Counted from the stretch's first letter, positions 1 through 7,760 are shown. The stretch: 13,549 nt of DNA from Deltaproteobacteria bacterium (GCA_006226895.1 SBFN01000076.1:1-13549), one strand, 5' to 3'. The notes: generated from the sequence alone by a model not told the origin. Made by a program: numbers and translations.

Positions 1-335
1 TCTCTTGGTGAATGATCACGATAAAAGTCAAGGCCCGTCTCTCCGACAGCAACAACCTTTGCCACCGATTCGATCATACGGCTGAGTTCATCCATAACGC
101 TGTCATTGACTGTGCTGGCGTCATGAGGGTGAATGCCGACGCTGGCATAGATATTGGGATAGCGCAGAGCCAGGTCGACGCTGGACCGAGAACTTTCCAG
201 GTCACAGCCAACGGTCAGAATGTGCTCAACGCCATTCTCGCGAGCACGTTCGATAACAGCATCCAGATCTTCGGTGAAAGGTTTGGCGTCCAGGTGGGCG
301 TGGGAATCAACGAGTGGAGTCATTAATTTTTTCAT
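1..335 (-). CDS. tatD: TatD-family metal-dependent nuclease, N-terminal part (3' end beyond window)
   Basis: TatD proteins are TIM-barrel metal-dependent hydrolases with DNase activity, acting in the cytoplasm on DNA ends or damaged DNA. Reading the minus strand from 335 gives 111 codons before the window ends, about 40% of the usual 255-265 residues. Visible motifs are DSHAHLD near residue 10 (first metal-binding histidines), VGIHPHD near residue 68, and VGETGLDFYRD near residue 98 (the conserved glutamate and the GLD-Y signature). The ATG at 335 has a weak GGA about 11 bases upstream; a second in-frame ATG at 323 lies next to the first motif and is also possible. It is the last visible gene of the tmk-holB-ricT-metG operon, an order resembling the B. 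subtilis tmk/yaaT/metS/yabD region. Family assignment is firm; exact start and substrate are not. Confidence 0.93.
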   Translation of the reverse strand, partial: MKKLMTPLVDSHAHLDAKPFTEDLDAVIERARENGVEHILTVGCDLESSRSSVDLALRYPNIYASVGIHPHDASTVNDSVMDELSRMIESVAKVVAVGETGLDFYRDHSPR

Positions 336-350
336 GAAAAAAATTCCGTC

Positions 351-419
351 GCGAGGGACGCGGAAAGAGGGACGAGAAAGTCAAAAGATTCTCCGCGTTC
401 CTCATGCCACGTACCACGT
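351..419. repeat. Imperfect inverted repeat with 7-base units, metG-tatD gap
   Basis: Two 28-base arms (351-378 and 392-419) flank a 13-base spacer. Each arm divides into four degenerate 7-base units, such as ACGCGGA and AAGAGGG on the left and, read on the opposite strand, ACGTGGT and ACGCGGA on the right. The best complementary core is 353-364 against 392-403, 11 of 12 positions. It fills most of the 91-base gap between the metG stop and the tatD start, so it would form a hairpin in the operon mRNA. There is no T-run after it in the transcribed direction, so it is not a classic terminator. Confidence 0.6.
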
Positions 420-426
420 TCCGGTT

Positions 427-1965
427 CTATTCGGTTTCAATCCTGGGGAAGAGTGGGGTAGCCTTCTCAATGATTGTGCCCGGTTTCAGGAGACCCCAGG
501 AATCGTGGTCCTCAAGCAGCTGGTCTGCAGGGTCAACGCCGAGGATTTTGCCTATGTTGGCTCCGGTCTCCGGCATGAATGGGGTAACCAACAGGCCGAT
601 CATGCGGACAGCTTCGAGAAGATTGTACATGACCGAACCGAGGCGTTCTCTTTGCGCGTCTTCTTTGGCCAGGGTCCAGGGGGCCGAGTCATCAATGTAC
701 TTGTTGGCTGCGCCGACCAGCTCCCAGATTGATTGCAGCGCTTTATTGAAGGCGAGCGCTTCCATGTGACCGTCAATCACCTTGACTTGTTTGGTGAACT
801 TGTCCTGAAGGACTTTGTCAATATCCGTTGTTTCTCCAGGACTTGTGAGCTCACCCTCAAAGTACTTGTTGAGCATTGCTGTGGAGCGGCTGACCAGGTT
901 GCCGAGGTCGTTGGCGAGGTCAGAGTTGATGCGATGGACAAGGGCGGTATGTGAGAAATCACCGTCCAGACCGAAAGGCACTTCGCGCAACAGGAAGTAG
1001 CGAATGGCGTCAACGCCATATTTGTCGATCAGCATGTTCGGCTCAACCACATTGGCCAGGCTCTTGCTCATCTTCTGTCCCTCGACCGTCCACCAGCCGT
1101 GGGCAAACACCTTTTCCGGTAGCGGGATACCGGCCGCCATGAGGAAGGTTGGCCAGTACACAGTGTGAAAGCGCAGAATATCTTTGCCGATGACGTGAAC
1201 GTCACAAGGCCAGAACTTGCTGAATTCACCGTCATTGTCATTCGGGTAACCAAGAGCGCTGATATAGTTGGTCAGGGCGTCGAACCAGACGTAGATGACG
1301 TGCTTGTCATTGCCGGGGACCGGGATTCCCCAGGAGAAGGTAGTCCTCGAGATGGAGAGATCGCGCAGCCCTTCACGGATAAAGCTTAAAATCTCGTTGC
1401 GACGACTCTTCGGTTGAATGAAGTCCGGGTTGGCTTCAATATGTGCGAGGAGCTGCTCTTGGTATTTGCTCATACGGAAGAAATAGGACTCTTCCTTGAG
1501 CTTGTCAGTCGGCCGACCGCAGTCAGGACAGTTGCCGTCGAGCAGGTTGGTCTCGGTCCAGAAGGTCTCGCATGGCGTGCAATACCAGTCTTCATATTCA
1601 CCGAGGTAGATGTCTCCCTTCGCCTCAATGTTGCGGAAGATCTCCTGAACGGCCAGCTTGTGGCGCTCTTGAGATGTCCGGATGAAATCGGTATTCGAGA
1701 TGTTGAGCTTGTCCCAGAGCGATTGGAAGCGTTTGACCACGCGATCGGCGAGCTCAAGAGGCGTTTCTCCCTTGGCTTGAGCCGCTTTCTCGACTTTCTG
1801 TCCGTGCTCATCGGTACCGGTCAGAAAACTGACTTCATAACCGCGTGCACGCTTGTAGCGAGCCAGTACGTCGCAAGCCAGGGTTGTGTAGGCGTGACCG
1901 ATATGGGGAACGTCATTGACGTAATAGATCGGTGTTGACAGGTAAAAGTGTTTCTCATCCGACAT
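427..1965 (-). CDS. metG: Methionyl-tRNA synthetase, short form
   Basis: Charges tRNA-Met with methionine using ATP; cytoplasmic class I aminoacyl-tRNA synthetase. The 512 residues show the HIGH signature at 21-24, FLTGTDEHG at 47-55, a zinc knuckle formed by C129/C132 and C146/C149, the methionine-pocket region around FAHGWW (287-292), and KMSKS at 298-302, followed by the helical anticodon-binding domain. The protein ends after that domain, so it lacks the C-terminal EMAP/Trbp-like tRNA-binding extension of many bacterial MetRS proteins. That short architecture is common and not a truncation. The start lies 2 bases after the ricT stop, and its Shine-Dalgarno AGGGAGA (1972-1978) is inside the last codons of ricT, implying coupling. 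Stop is TAG. No frameshift is seen. Confidence 0.98.
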   Translation of the reverse strand: MSDEKHFYLSTPIYYVNDVPHIGHAYTTLACDVLARYKRARGYEVSFLTGTDEHGQKVEKAAQAKGETPLELADRVVKRFQSLWDKLNISNTDFIRTSQERHKLAVQEIFRNIEAKGDIYLGEYEDWYCTPCETFWTETNLLDGNCPDCGRPTDKLKEESYFFRMSKYQEQLLAHIEANPDFIQPKSRRNEILSFIREGLRDLSISRTTFSWGIPVPGNDKHVIYVWFDALTNYISALGYPNDNDGEFSKFWPCDVHVIGKDILRFHTVYWPTFLMAAGIPLPEKVFAHGWWTVEGQKMSKSLANVVEPNMLIDKYGVDAIRYFLLREVPFGLDGDFSHTALVHRINSDLANDLGNLVSRSTAMLNKYFEGELTSPGETTDIDKVLQDKFTKQVKVIDGHMEALAFNKALQSIWELVGAANKYIDDSAPWTLAKEDAQRERLGSVMYNLLEAVRMIGLLVTPFMPETGANIGKILGVDPADQLLEDHDSWGLLKPGTIIEKATPLFPRIETE

Positions 1966-1967
1966 GA

Positions 1968-3245
1968 CTATTCTCCCTGCTTGCTCGGGTCAGGTTTGCC
2001 GCCACTACGAGGTCTGCGTCTGCCGCGCCTGCGACGTCTGCTTGATGGCTTGCTCCCTGCTGTTTCATTAGTGCTTAAATTCTGTTTGTCCTGCTTCTCA
2101 TCGGGCTTTCTGCTTTGTCCCGCATTTTGTGATTCAGGTCTGGCCGGTTTATTCGCCGGTTTTTGTCCCCTGTTGGGCTGCTTCCTGGCTGATTGCTCCT
2201 GGCCGCCTTGTCCTTTGGGCTTTTGACCCTGAGTACGCTGGCTCTGTGACTTCTGTCCTTTGGGCCGCTGGCCCTGAGAACGTTGCCCCTGTACTTTTTG
2301 ATCCTGAGATTTCTGACCTTGTGATTTTTGTCCCTGAGGTTTGCTCTTGTTCAGGCGGGTGGTATGCGTCTCGCCTGATTTTTCAGTCTCTGCAGGCTGA
2401 TTGGGCTGGCCGGTACGCAGCTCTTCCATCGTCACGACGGTATTGTTGCCTTCGCGGTCGCGTAAGGTTACCTGCTGACGAAGAATGTTCTGATTTGTGA
2501 CCTCGCATTCGCGATCTTGCCAGATAACTTTTTTACCCTGCTTCGGCATGCCTTTTTTAAGCTGAGTGTAAGTCTCAAACTCGTAACCAAGGCAGCAGAG
2601 CAGGCGCCCGCACTGCCCGGAGATTTTAGTCGGGTTAAGAGCGAGTCCTTGCTCCTTGGCCATTTTCACAGAAACCGGGTTGAACTGGGTGAGAAAGCTT
2701 GAACAGCAGAGTTCCCGGCCGCAAATGCCCAGACCACCAACCAGCTTCGCCTCGTCGCGAACGCCAATCTGACGCATTTCTATGCGCGTGTGAAAGTAGT
2801 GGGCCAGGTCTTTGACCAGCTCTCGAAAGTCGATACGACCATCAGCGGTAAAGTAGAAGATGATCTTTGAGCCGTCGAAGGCGTACTCTGCACGGACCAG
2901 CTTCATCTCAAGCTTACGGGATTTGATCCTCTCCACACAGTGTCTGTAAGCGTCTTTCTCTCTGGCCGTATTGGTCTCTGCCAGCGCCAGATCTTCTTCC
3001 GTGGCGGTACGTAAAATGTTCTTGAGACCTTCCGGAGCTTCGTTGTCAGGAATTTCATGCGGAGGGATAACCACGATGGCCATAGCTCGACCACGATCGG
3101 TCTCGACAATCACCTTGTCACCAGCTTTAAGCTCAAGGCTCTGGGCGTTGAACTTGTATTGGCGACCAGCCTGCTGGAATTTCAGTGGAACGATACGTGT
3201 CATGGGATCTCTATCGTCAGTTGTTATGACTTGTTCAGTAGTCAC
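1968..3245 (-). CDS. ricT: RicT/YaaT PSP1-domain protein with basic low-complexity C-terminal tail
   Basis: PSP1-domain protein of the RicT (YaaT) family; in B. subtilis RicT acts with RicA and RicF in a complex that binds iron-sulfur clusters and helps RNase Y mature mRNAs. No ricA or ricF homologue is in this window, so the role here is inferred. Residues about 15-280 are the family core, with conserved cysteines C175, C180/C181, C212 and C217/C218 in the GICGREL and CGRLLCC segments. After residue 290 comes a roughly 135-residue tail absent from the minimal family: ten tandem pentapeptides of pattern K/R-x-Q/K-x-Q at 302-351, then an arginine stretch at 403-413. The listed start is GTG at 3245 with no clear Shine-Dalgarno, 10 bases after the holB stop. 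An ATG at 3203 (residue 15) behind AGAGAT fits the usual family N-terminus and may be the real start. Confidence 0.9.
   Translation of the reverse strand: MTTEQVITTDDRDPMTRIVPLKFQQAGRQYKFNAQSLELKAGDKVIVETDRGRAMAIVVIPPHEIPDNEAPEGLKNILRTATEEDLALAETNTAREKDAYRHCVERIKSRKLEMKLVRAEYAFDGSKIIFYFTADGRIDFRELVKDLAHYFHTRIEMRQIGVRDEAKLVGGLGICGRELCCSSFLTQFNPVSVKMAKEQGLALNPTKISGQCGRLLCCLGYEFETYTQLKKGMPKQGKKVIWQDRECEVTNQNILRQQVTLRDREGNNTVVTMEELRTGQPNQPAETEKSGETHTTRLNKSKPQGQKSQGQKSQDQKVQGQRSQGQRPKGQKSQSQRTQGQKPKGQGGQEQSARKQPNRGQKPANKPARPESQNAGQSRKPDEKQDKQNLSTNETAGSKPSSRRRRRGRRRPRSGGKPDPSKQGE
2193..2342 (-). repeat. 15-base coding minisatellite (ten pentapeptide units) in ricT
   Basis: Ten consecutive 15-base units encode residues 302-351 of the RicT-like protein, with units such as KPQGQ, KSQGQ, KSQDQ, RSQGQ and KPKGQ. 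Every unit ends in glutamine, and nine of the ten begin with lysine or arginine. The units differ by several bases, so the array is old or under selection for composition rather than a fresh expansion. Confidence 0.85.
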
Positions 3246-3255
3246 CGGTTGGTGT

Positions 3256-4224
3256 TCAAGCCGCCAATTTCAGGAGCAAAACTTCCATCGCCAGTTGACG
3301 ATTGACGTTACGGTCCAGCTGGCGGCGAACCTCGATTAAGGCCTCGAGTTTGGCGAGGATCGTCGAAACATCTTCGCGGGCAGAAACTCTCTGAATCTTT
3401 TCCTTGAGGTCAAGGTTGACCATCTCCTCATCACCACGCCCTTGCAGGGTCATGAGAACGTCACGGTAAAACGCCTGAAAAATCTCCAGGATGTCTGGCA
3501 AAATGGTTTTGTCTGCTGCTAATTGATCGGCAAAATCCAGAGTTGGCAAGATACTTCCTGAGGATAACCCCGTCAAGGTTTTTAGCAGGTCACGGCGTTG
3601 TTCCAGGTAAAGATCCCGATCTTTGCCAAAGGCTTTTTTGAAACTGCCTTCGGAAAGAGCGGCAAGAACGTGGGATTCTTCCGGCGCGATGCCTAATTGG
3701 TTCTCCAGCTCCGCCTGAATCCGGCTATTCGGGTGGCGGTTGAAGGGTAGGGGCTGGCAGCGAGAACGGATCGTTTCAAGGAGTCGGTTTGGTTGCGAAC
3801 TCAGCAGGATCAACAAGGTGTCCCCACGTGGCTCTTCCAGGGTTTTGAGTAAGGCATTTGCCGCACCGACGGTCATAGTGTCTGCCTGTTCGATTATGCA
3901 AATTTTTCGCGGTGCTTCCAGGGGTTTGAAGTTCAGTTCTCTTTGAAAATCACGAATCTGCTCAATCTTGATTGCCTTGCCGTCAGCTTCAAGAATGTGC
4001 AGGTCGGGATGGTTCTGGTGATCTATTTTACGACAAGCGCGACAGTTGCCGCAGCCACGCTGTTCCTCGCAGACGATGGCACGAGCCAGGGCCATTGCCA
4101 TGAGACGTTTGCCTATCCCGTCCGGGCCGGCAAAGAGGTAGGCGTGGGCCAGGCGGCCGCTTGCCAGAGCGCGGTTCAGGATCTCCTTCTGGCGTTCGTG
4201 GCCGAGAATCTGGTCGAAAGTCAT
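3256..4224 (-). CDS. holB: DNA polymerase III delta prime subunit
   Basis: Clamp-loader subunit that, with DnaX and HolA, loads the beta sliding clamp at replication forks. The 322 residues show an AAA+ module: Walker A GPDGIGKR at 33-40 (R follows the lysine instead of S/T, so nucleotide hydrolysis here is doubtful, as is usual for delta prime), a zinc finger with C52, C58, C61 and C64, the Walker B-like ICIIEQAD at 108-115, LLKTLEEP at 125-132 and the SRC motif at 154-156. The rest is the helical clamp-loader collar domain. Its ATG overlaps the tmk stop as ATGA (4221-4224), and an ideal AGGAGGT lies within the end of tmk. The tmk-holB-ricT order is widely conserved and supports the call. 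Confidence 0.95.
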   Translation of the reverse strand: MTFDQILGHERQKEILNRALASGRLAHAYLFAGPDGIGKRLMAMALARAIVCEEQRGCGNCRACRKIDHQNHPDLHILEADGKAIKIEQIRDFQRELNFKPLEAPRKICIIEQADTMTVGAANALLKTLEEPRGDTLLILLSSQPNRLLETIRSRCQPLPFNRHPNSRIQAELENQLGIAPEESHVLAALSEGSFKKAFGKDRDLYLEQRRDLLKTLTGLSSGSILPTLDFADQLAADKTILPDILEIFQAFYRDVLMTLQGRGDEEMVNLDLKEKIQRVSAREDVSTILAKLEALIEVRRQLDRNVNRQLAMEVLLLKLAA

Positions 4225-4868
4225 GCGGACCTCCTGATGGCAAGAAAACGATTCACGACAGCTGTTATGCGTTTGGAAACATTGACCACATCACCAAGGG
4301 CGTCAATCACTTGGAAGCGCTCTTCTTTGCTTGCCAATTCGAGATACCCTTCGCGGATGCGACGGTGAAAGGTGAGGGCTTCAAGCTCAAAGCGGCCTTC
4401 CGCTTCCATGCTTTCGGTGCTGTTACGACTCCTGGCGCGCTGCAAGCCTTCTTCTACGGGATAATCGAGTAGAAGCGTCAAGTCGGGGGTCAGACCATTG
4501 GTTGCGAAGTTGTTGATCGCTTCGAGCTGTTTCATGTCGAGACCACGACCAGCGCCCTGGTAAACGGTGGTTGCATCGGCAAAGCGGTCGCAGAGGACAA
4601 CTTTACCCTCTTTCAATGCGGGCTGTATACATTCGTCGACATGCTGGGCTCGTGCCGCACTATAGAGCAGGAGCTCCGTGCGCGAGGCCATATTGATGCT
4701 CTCCGGATCGAGGAGCAGGGCGCGGATGATGTCAGAGATGTTGCAGCCTCCCGGCTCTCTGGTGACGACCGTCTGATAGCCCAGATCCTGAAGGTGCTTG
4801 TGAAGATGGCGCAACTGGGTCGTTTTGCCGCTTCCTTCGATCCCTTCAAAAGTTATAAAAAAAGACAT
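4221..4868 (-). CDS. tmk: Thymidylate kinase (dTMP kinase)
   Basis: Phosphorylates dTMP to dTDP with ATP, the last dedicated step toward dTTP, in the cytoplasm. The 215 residues match the family length. Visible motifs are the P-loop FEGIEGSGKTTQ at 7-18, TREPGG at 36-41 (substrate binding), CDRFADATTVYQG around 93-105 (a DRF variant of the usual DRY motif), and an arginine-containing LID segment around 143-168 ending in HRRIREGY. The ATG at 4868 sits six residues before the P-loop, so the start is well constrained although no strong Shine-Dalgarno precedes it. It is the first gene of the minus-strand operon and overlaps holB by four bases. Confidence 0.96.
   Translation of the reverse strand: MSFFITFEGIEGSGKTTQLRHLHKHLQDLGYQTVVTREPGGCNISDIIRALLLDPESINMASRTELLLYSAARAQHVDECIQPALKEGKVVLCDRFADATTVYQGAGRGLDMKQLEAINNFATNGLTPDLTLLLDYPVEEGLQRARSRNSTESMEAEGRFELEALTFHRRIREGYLELASKEERFQVIDALGDVVNVSKRITAVVNRFLAIRRSA
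4229..4235 (-). promoter_or_regulatory. Strong ribosome binding site for holB inside the tmk 3' end
   Basis: The minus strand reads AGGAGGT four bases before the holB ATG (4222-4224). It lies in the last codons of tmk, just before the overlapping ATGA, and fixes the holB start while pointing to translational coupling. Confidence 0.8.
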
Positions 4869-4929
4869 AAAACAGCTACTTAGCTTGAAATTAGAGACAT
4901 TGGTGCGAAGATGTAAAAAGAATTGTCAT

Positions 4930-4956
4930 AGTATAGTGATTTGTGTTCAGGCGCAA
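4930..4956 (-). promoter_or_regulatory. Possible sigma70-type promoter for the tmk operon
   Basis: On the minus strand TTGCGC (plus positions 4951-4956) is followed after 15 bases by TATACT (4930-4935), which matches the -10 consensus at five of six positions. The spacing is short and the -35 box weak. It is placed correctly to transcribe tmk with a leader of about 55 bases. Its -35 box touches that of the predicted rnc promoter. Confidence 0.3.
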
Positions 4957-4985
4957 TTGATATATGCAGGTAGTTAGTGTAGGAT
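4957..4985 (+). promoter_or_regulatory. Probable sigma70-type promoter for the rnc operon
   Basis: TTGATA (4957-4962) and TAGGAT (4980-4985) are separated by 17 bases. The -35 box matches five of six consensus positions and the -10 box four of six. Transcription would begin near 4992 and leave a leader of about 120 bases before rnc. No other plus-strand candidate in the gap has this spacing. Confidence 0.45.
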
Positions 4986-5113
4986 ATCCCGCTTTTAAAG
5001 TGTTTGAATGACAGCCGCTCTTCAGAGTTGAGGAAAGCCGTGAGAGATGTGTCGGCTCATGCTCCTGTTGCGGTGAATTAATCACGATAAAAAACTGATC
5101 GAGTGAGTATGGA

Positions 5114-5830
5114 ATGAAGGCGTTTGTCAGTGAAGTACAAAAGTATTGGCCTAAACTGGAAGAGTCCCTGGGGCACCCTTTTCAGGACAAAGCTCTGCTC
5201 ACCGAAGCGCTTACACACCGATCTTTTGCCAATGAATACCACACGGAAAACCTGCCGGACAATGAACGGCTCGAATTCCTTGGTGACGCAGTTCTTGACC
5301 TGATCATCAGCGAATACCTGATGGTCACTCTCCCTGGGGCTCCGGAAGGTCAACTGACGCGCATTAGAGCCGAGGTTGTTTCCATGCCTGGCTTGGCACG
5401 TATTGCAGGGGCTCTTGATGTAGGCTCTGCCATGCTCTTGGGTAAGGGTGAGGAACGCAGCGGTGGGCGTGAAAAATCGAGTTTGCTGGCAGATGCTGTT
5501 GAGGCCCTGATCGGAGCTGTCTTTACCGATGGCGGCTTTGAAGTAGCCAAGAGTGTCGTCTTGCCGCTTTTTGTGCCGATGCTGGATAAAGCCTCGAAAG
5601 TTGAAGGACAGGATTTCAAAAGTCGCCTTCAGGAGATGTTACAGGCTTCGCAACGTGCCTTGCCGATTTATAAGGTGGCAGATGCTTCCGGGCCGGCCCA
5701 TGAACGTCTTTTTCTCGTTGAAGTGATCGTTGAGGATACTGTTATCAGCTCGGGGCAGGGGCGCACCAAAAAAAGCGCTGAGCAGGCTGCAGCCGAGTTG
5801 GCATTGATTGCACTAAGTGAAGAAACATGA
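5114..5830 (+). CDS. rnc: Ribonuclease III
   Basis: Double-strand-specific endoribonuclease that cuts rRNA precursors and structured mRNAs. The 238 residues are standard length. Residues about 10-155 form the catalytic domain with the signature NERLEFLGDAVL at 50-61 (E54 and D58) and the second acidic pair D127/E130 in LLADAVEALIGA. Residues about 168-236 form a double-stranded RNA-binding domain, with DFKSRLQE at its start, GPAHERLF in the middle and GQGRTKKSAEQAAA as the C-terminal RNA-contacting helix. The ATG at 5114 has a GAGTGAG tract upstream at 5101-5107; an out-of-frame ATG at 5109 is not used. The stop overlaps the next gene as ATGA. The leader is about 120 bases, relevant because rnc operons elsewhere are self-regulated by cleavage of their own leader. 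Confidence 0.97.
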   Translation: MKAFVSEVQKYWPKLEESLGHPFQDKALLTEALTHRSFANEYHTENLPDNERLEFLGDAVLDLIISEYLMVTLPGAPEGQLTRIRAEVVSMPGLARIAGALDVGSAMLLGKGEERSGGREKSSLLADAVEALIGAVFTDGGFEVAKSVVLPLFVPMLDKASKVEGQDFKSRLQEMLQASQRALPIYKVADASGPAHERLFLVEVIVEDTVISSGQGRTKKSAEQAAAELALIALSEET

Positions 5831-6834
5831 AGATTTACCCGGTTTTTATTCCCCATGCGGGGTGCCCACACCGTTGTCTCTTCTGTGCCCAGGATCGTTC
5901 GACCAACCACGCTGATGTCCCCTCTGCCGAAACTGTCGGTCGTTGGCTTGAAACGGTATTGCCGGAGCTGGGTGCTGGTGAAGTTGCCTTTTATGGTGGC
6001 ACCTTTACCTCGTTACCAGAAGAGCAGCAGGCTCTTTACCTGGACACGGCCACTAGTCATATCTCCTCTGGCCGGGTTTCCGGGATACGAATTTCCACCC
6101 GGCCAGACGCTTTGGATACCAGGACCCTGGCGCGGCTGCGTGACGCAGGTGTTACAACTGTCGAAATCGGCTGCCAGAGTTTTGACAACGCAGTTTTGGC
6201 GGCTTCTGGGCGAGGGCATACCGCTCTAGATAACCTCAGCTCGGTTCAAGCCTGTCTGTCGGCAGGTTTCCGGGTCGGTGTTCAGTTGATGCCCGGTTTG
6301 CCAGGAGGTGATGGTGAGGAAGCCATGAGATCGCTGCAGCGGGCCATTGATCTGAAACCGTCATTTTTGCGCATCTACCCAACGGTTGTTGTTGAAGGTA
6401 CGGAGCTGGCCGAGTTATGGAGAGCAGGTGACTTCACGCCATGGTCGTTGGACCAGGCGATAGACCTTTGTGCTGATATGCTGTTGCTCTGCCGAAAATA
6501 TGCTGTGCCGATTATCCGCCTGGGCTTGCAGAGCGATCCGCAACTGGAGGAGAATTTGCTCGACGGCCCCTATCATCCGGCTTTCGGACAACTGGTTCGT
6601 TCCCGGTTATGGCGACGCGCGCTCAGCCATGCCGGCAGGTATGGTAATAATTTTACCGTTCATCCTTCAGACATGAGCGATGCTCTTGGTCACCGCGGTG
6701 AAAATCGTGAATGGCTCAAACAGGCTGACCCGCATATCATTATTAGCGCTGATCAGAGCGTTGCACGAGAATCATTGCGGGCGTCAGGCGTTGCTTTGCA
6801 ATTGTTCGATCTTAACGTCCAGGGAGGCCACTAA
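5827..6834 (+). CDS. Elp3-like radical SAM protein
   Basis: Radical S-adenosylmethionine protein resembling the radical SAM half of Elp3 (COG1243-like) but ending without a GNAT acetyltransferase domain. The cluster-binding motif is C13-x3-C17-x2-C20 in GCPHRCLFC, followed by AFYGGTFT at 54-61 (the GGE-like SAM-binding element), ISTRPDAL around 89-96, and VQLMPGLPGG around 152-161. The 335 residues agree with the stand-alone form often found beside RNase III genes. It overlaps rnc by four bases and shares one base with era, so it is the middle gene of an RNA-processing operon. This context suggests tRNA or rRNA modification, but the reaction is unknown and no substrate should be assumed. Confidence 0.88.
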   Translation: MKIYPVFIPHAGCPHRCLFCAQDRSTNHADVPSAETVGRWLETVLPELGAGEVAFYGGTFTSLPEEQQALYLDTATSHISSGRVSGIRISTRPDALDTRTLARLRDAGVTTVEIGCQSFDNAVLAASGRGHTALDNLSSVQACLSAGFRVGVQLMPGLPGGDGEEAMRSLQRAIDLKPSFLRIYPTVVVEGTELAELWRAGDFTPWSLDQAIDLCADMLLLCRKYAVPIIRLGLQSDPQLEENLLDGPYHPAFGQLVRSRLWRRALSHAGRYGNNFTVHPSDMSDALGHRGENREWLKQADPHIIISADQSVARESLRASGVALQLFDLNVQGGH

Positions 6835-7730
6835 TGGCTGCAGAAGAAAAATTTCATTCCGGGTTTGTCGCCATTATCGGTCGTCCTAATGTTGGCAAAT
6901 CAACACTGTTGAATCGTATCGTCGGTCAGAAGATTGCGATCACTTCGTCAAAACCCCAGACGACACGCAATCGTATCCTTGGTATCCAGAACCTGGAAAA
7001 CGCCCAGGTTCTCTTCGTCGACACGCCAGGCATTCATGATGCGCATTCGCCGCTGAATCGTTACATGGTCGATCAGGCTCGTTCAGCGGCCCTTGATGTT
7101 GACGTGGTGCTCTGGCTGGTTGAGGCGGACCGCCCCGTTGATACGGATCCCATGATTCCCAAGTTGCTCGAAAAAAGTACACGGCCGGTGCTGCTCGTTA
7201 TCAATAAGATCGATACGATCCCCAAGGATAAGTTGCTCCCCTTGATCGCAGCCTACAGCAAAATCTGTCCATTCGCTTCGATCGTACCGATTTCTGCTTT
7301 GAAAGGGGACGGTGTCGAGGCCTTGATGGACGAGATCCCGCAGTTGTTGCCTGAAGGGCCGCGCTACTACCCTGAAGATCAGCTCACAGATGTTCCGGAA
7401 CGTTTCATTGTCGCAGAAATGATTCGCGAGCAGATCCTCATGCGCACCAAGGATGAAGTCCCCTATGGTGTTGCAATTCTGGTCGAGCGCTTTCAGGAAA
7501 ACCCAGTTAAGAACATGGTCGGTATCGACGCTGTCATCAATGTTGAGCGTGATTCGCAAAAGGGCATCCTGATAGGCAAGGGCGGCACCATGCTTCGGCA
7601 GATCGGCCAGGGCGCCCGTAAAGAGATTGAGCGTATGTTGGGCATCAAGGTTCACCTTCAGCTTTTTGTCCGGGTCCAGAAGAACTGGACTTCTTCAGGG
7701 CGTATGATGAAGGAATTCGGTTACGATTAG
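6834..7730 (+). CDS. era: GTPase Era
   Basis: Essential GTPase that binds the 3' end of 16S rRNA and helps mature the small ribosomal subunit. The 298 residues contain the G1 loop GRPNVGKS at 16-23, the switch threonines in KPQTTRN at 40-46, G3 DTPG at 63-66, G4 NKID at 124-127 and G5 SAL at 154-156. A C-terminal KH RNA-binding domain carries IGKGG at 247-251, and the tail around VRVQKNW is typical of Era. Start and upstream stop share a base (TAATG at 6832-6836), with AGGGAGG just upstream. Grouping with rnc is seen in many bacteria and links rRNA cutting with subunit assembly. It is the last gene of its operon; the following 173-base gap carries a repeat. Confidence 0.98.
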   Translation: MAAEEKFHSGFVAIIGRPNVGKSTLLNRIVGQKIAITSSKPQTTRNRILGIQNLENAQVLFVDTPGIHDAHSPLNRYMVDQARSAALDVDVVLWLVEADRPVDTDPMIPKLLEKSTRPVLLVINKIDTIPKDKLLPLIAAYSKICPFASIVPISALKGDGVEALMDEIPQLLPEGPRYYPEDQLTDVPERFIVAEMIREQILMRTKDEVPYGVAILVERFQENPVKNMVGIDAVINVERDSQKGILIGKGGTMLRQIGQGARKEIERMLGIKVHLQLFVRVQKNWTSSGRMMKEFGYD

Positions 7731-7760
7731 TCGTTAACGCATAAGACAAAAGCTGATTCA

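Noticed and set aside
1414..1938. Long open frame (174 codons) antisense to metG, and similar antisense frames over era (7083-7655) and ugd (9861-10280)
   Set aside because: They sit entirely opposite strongly conserved genes, have no recognisable domain and are expected by-products of the codon use of those genes.
2193..2342. Regularly spaced short repeats that could suggest a CRISPR array
   Set aside because: The units are contiguous 15-base coding repeats in frame within ricT, with no spacers and no cas genes nearby.
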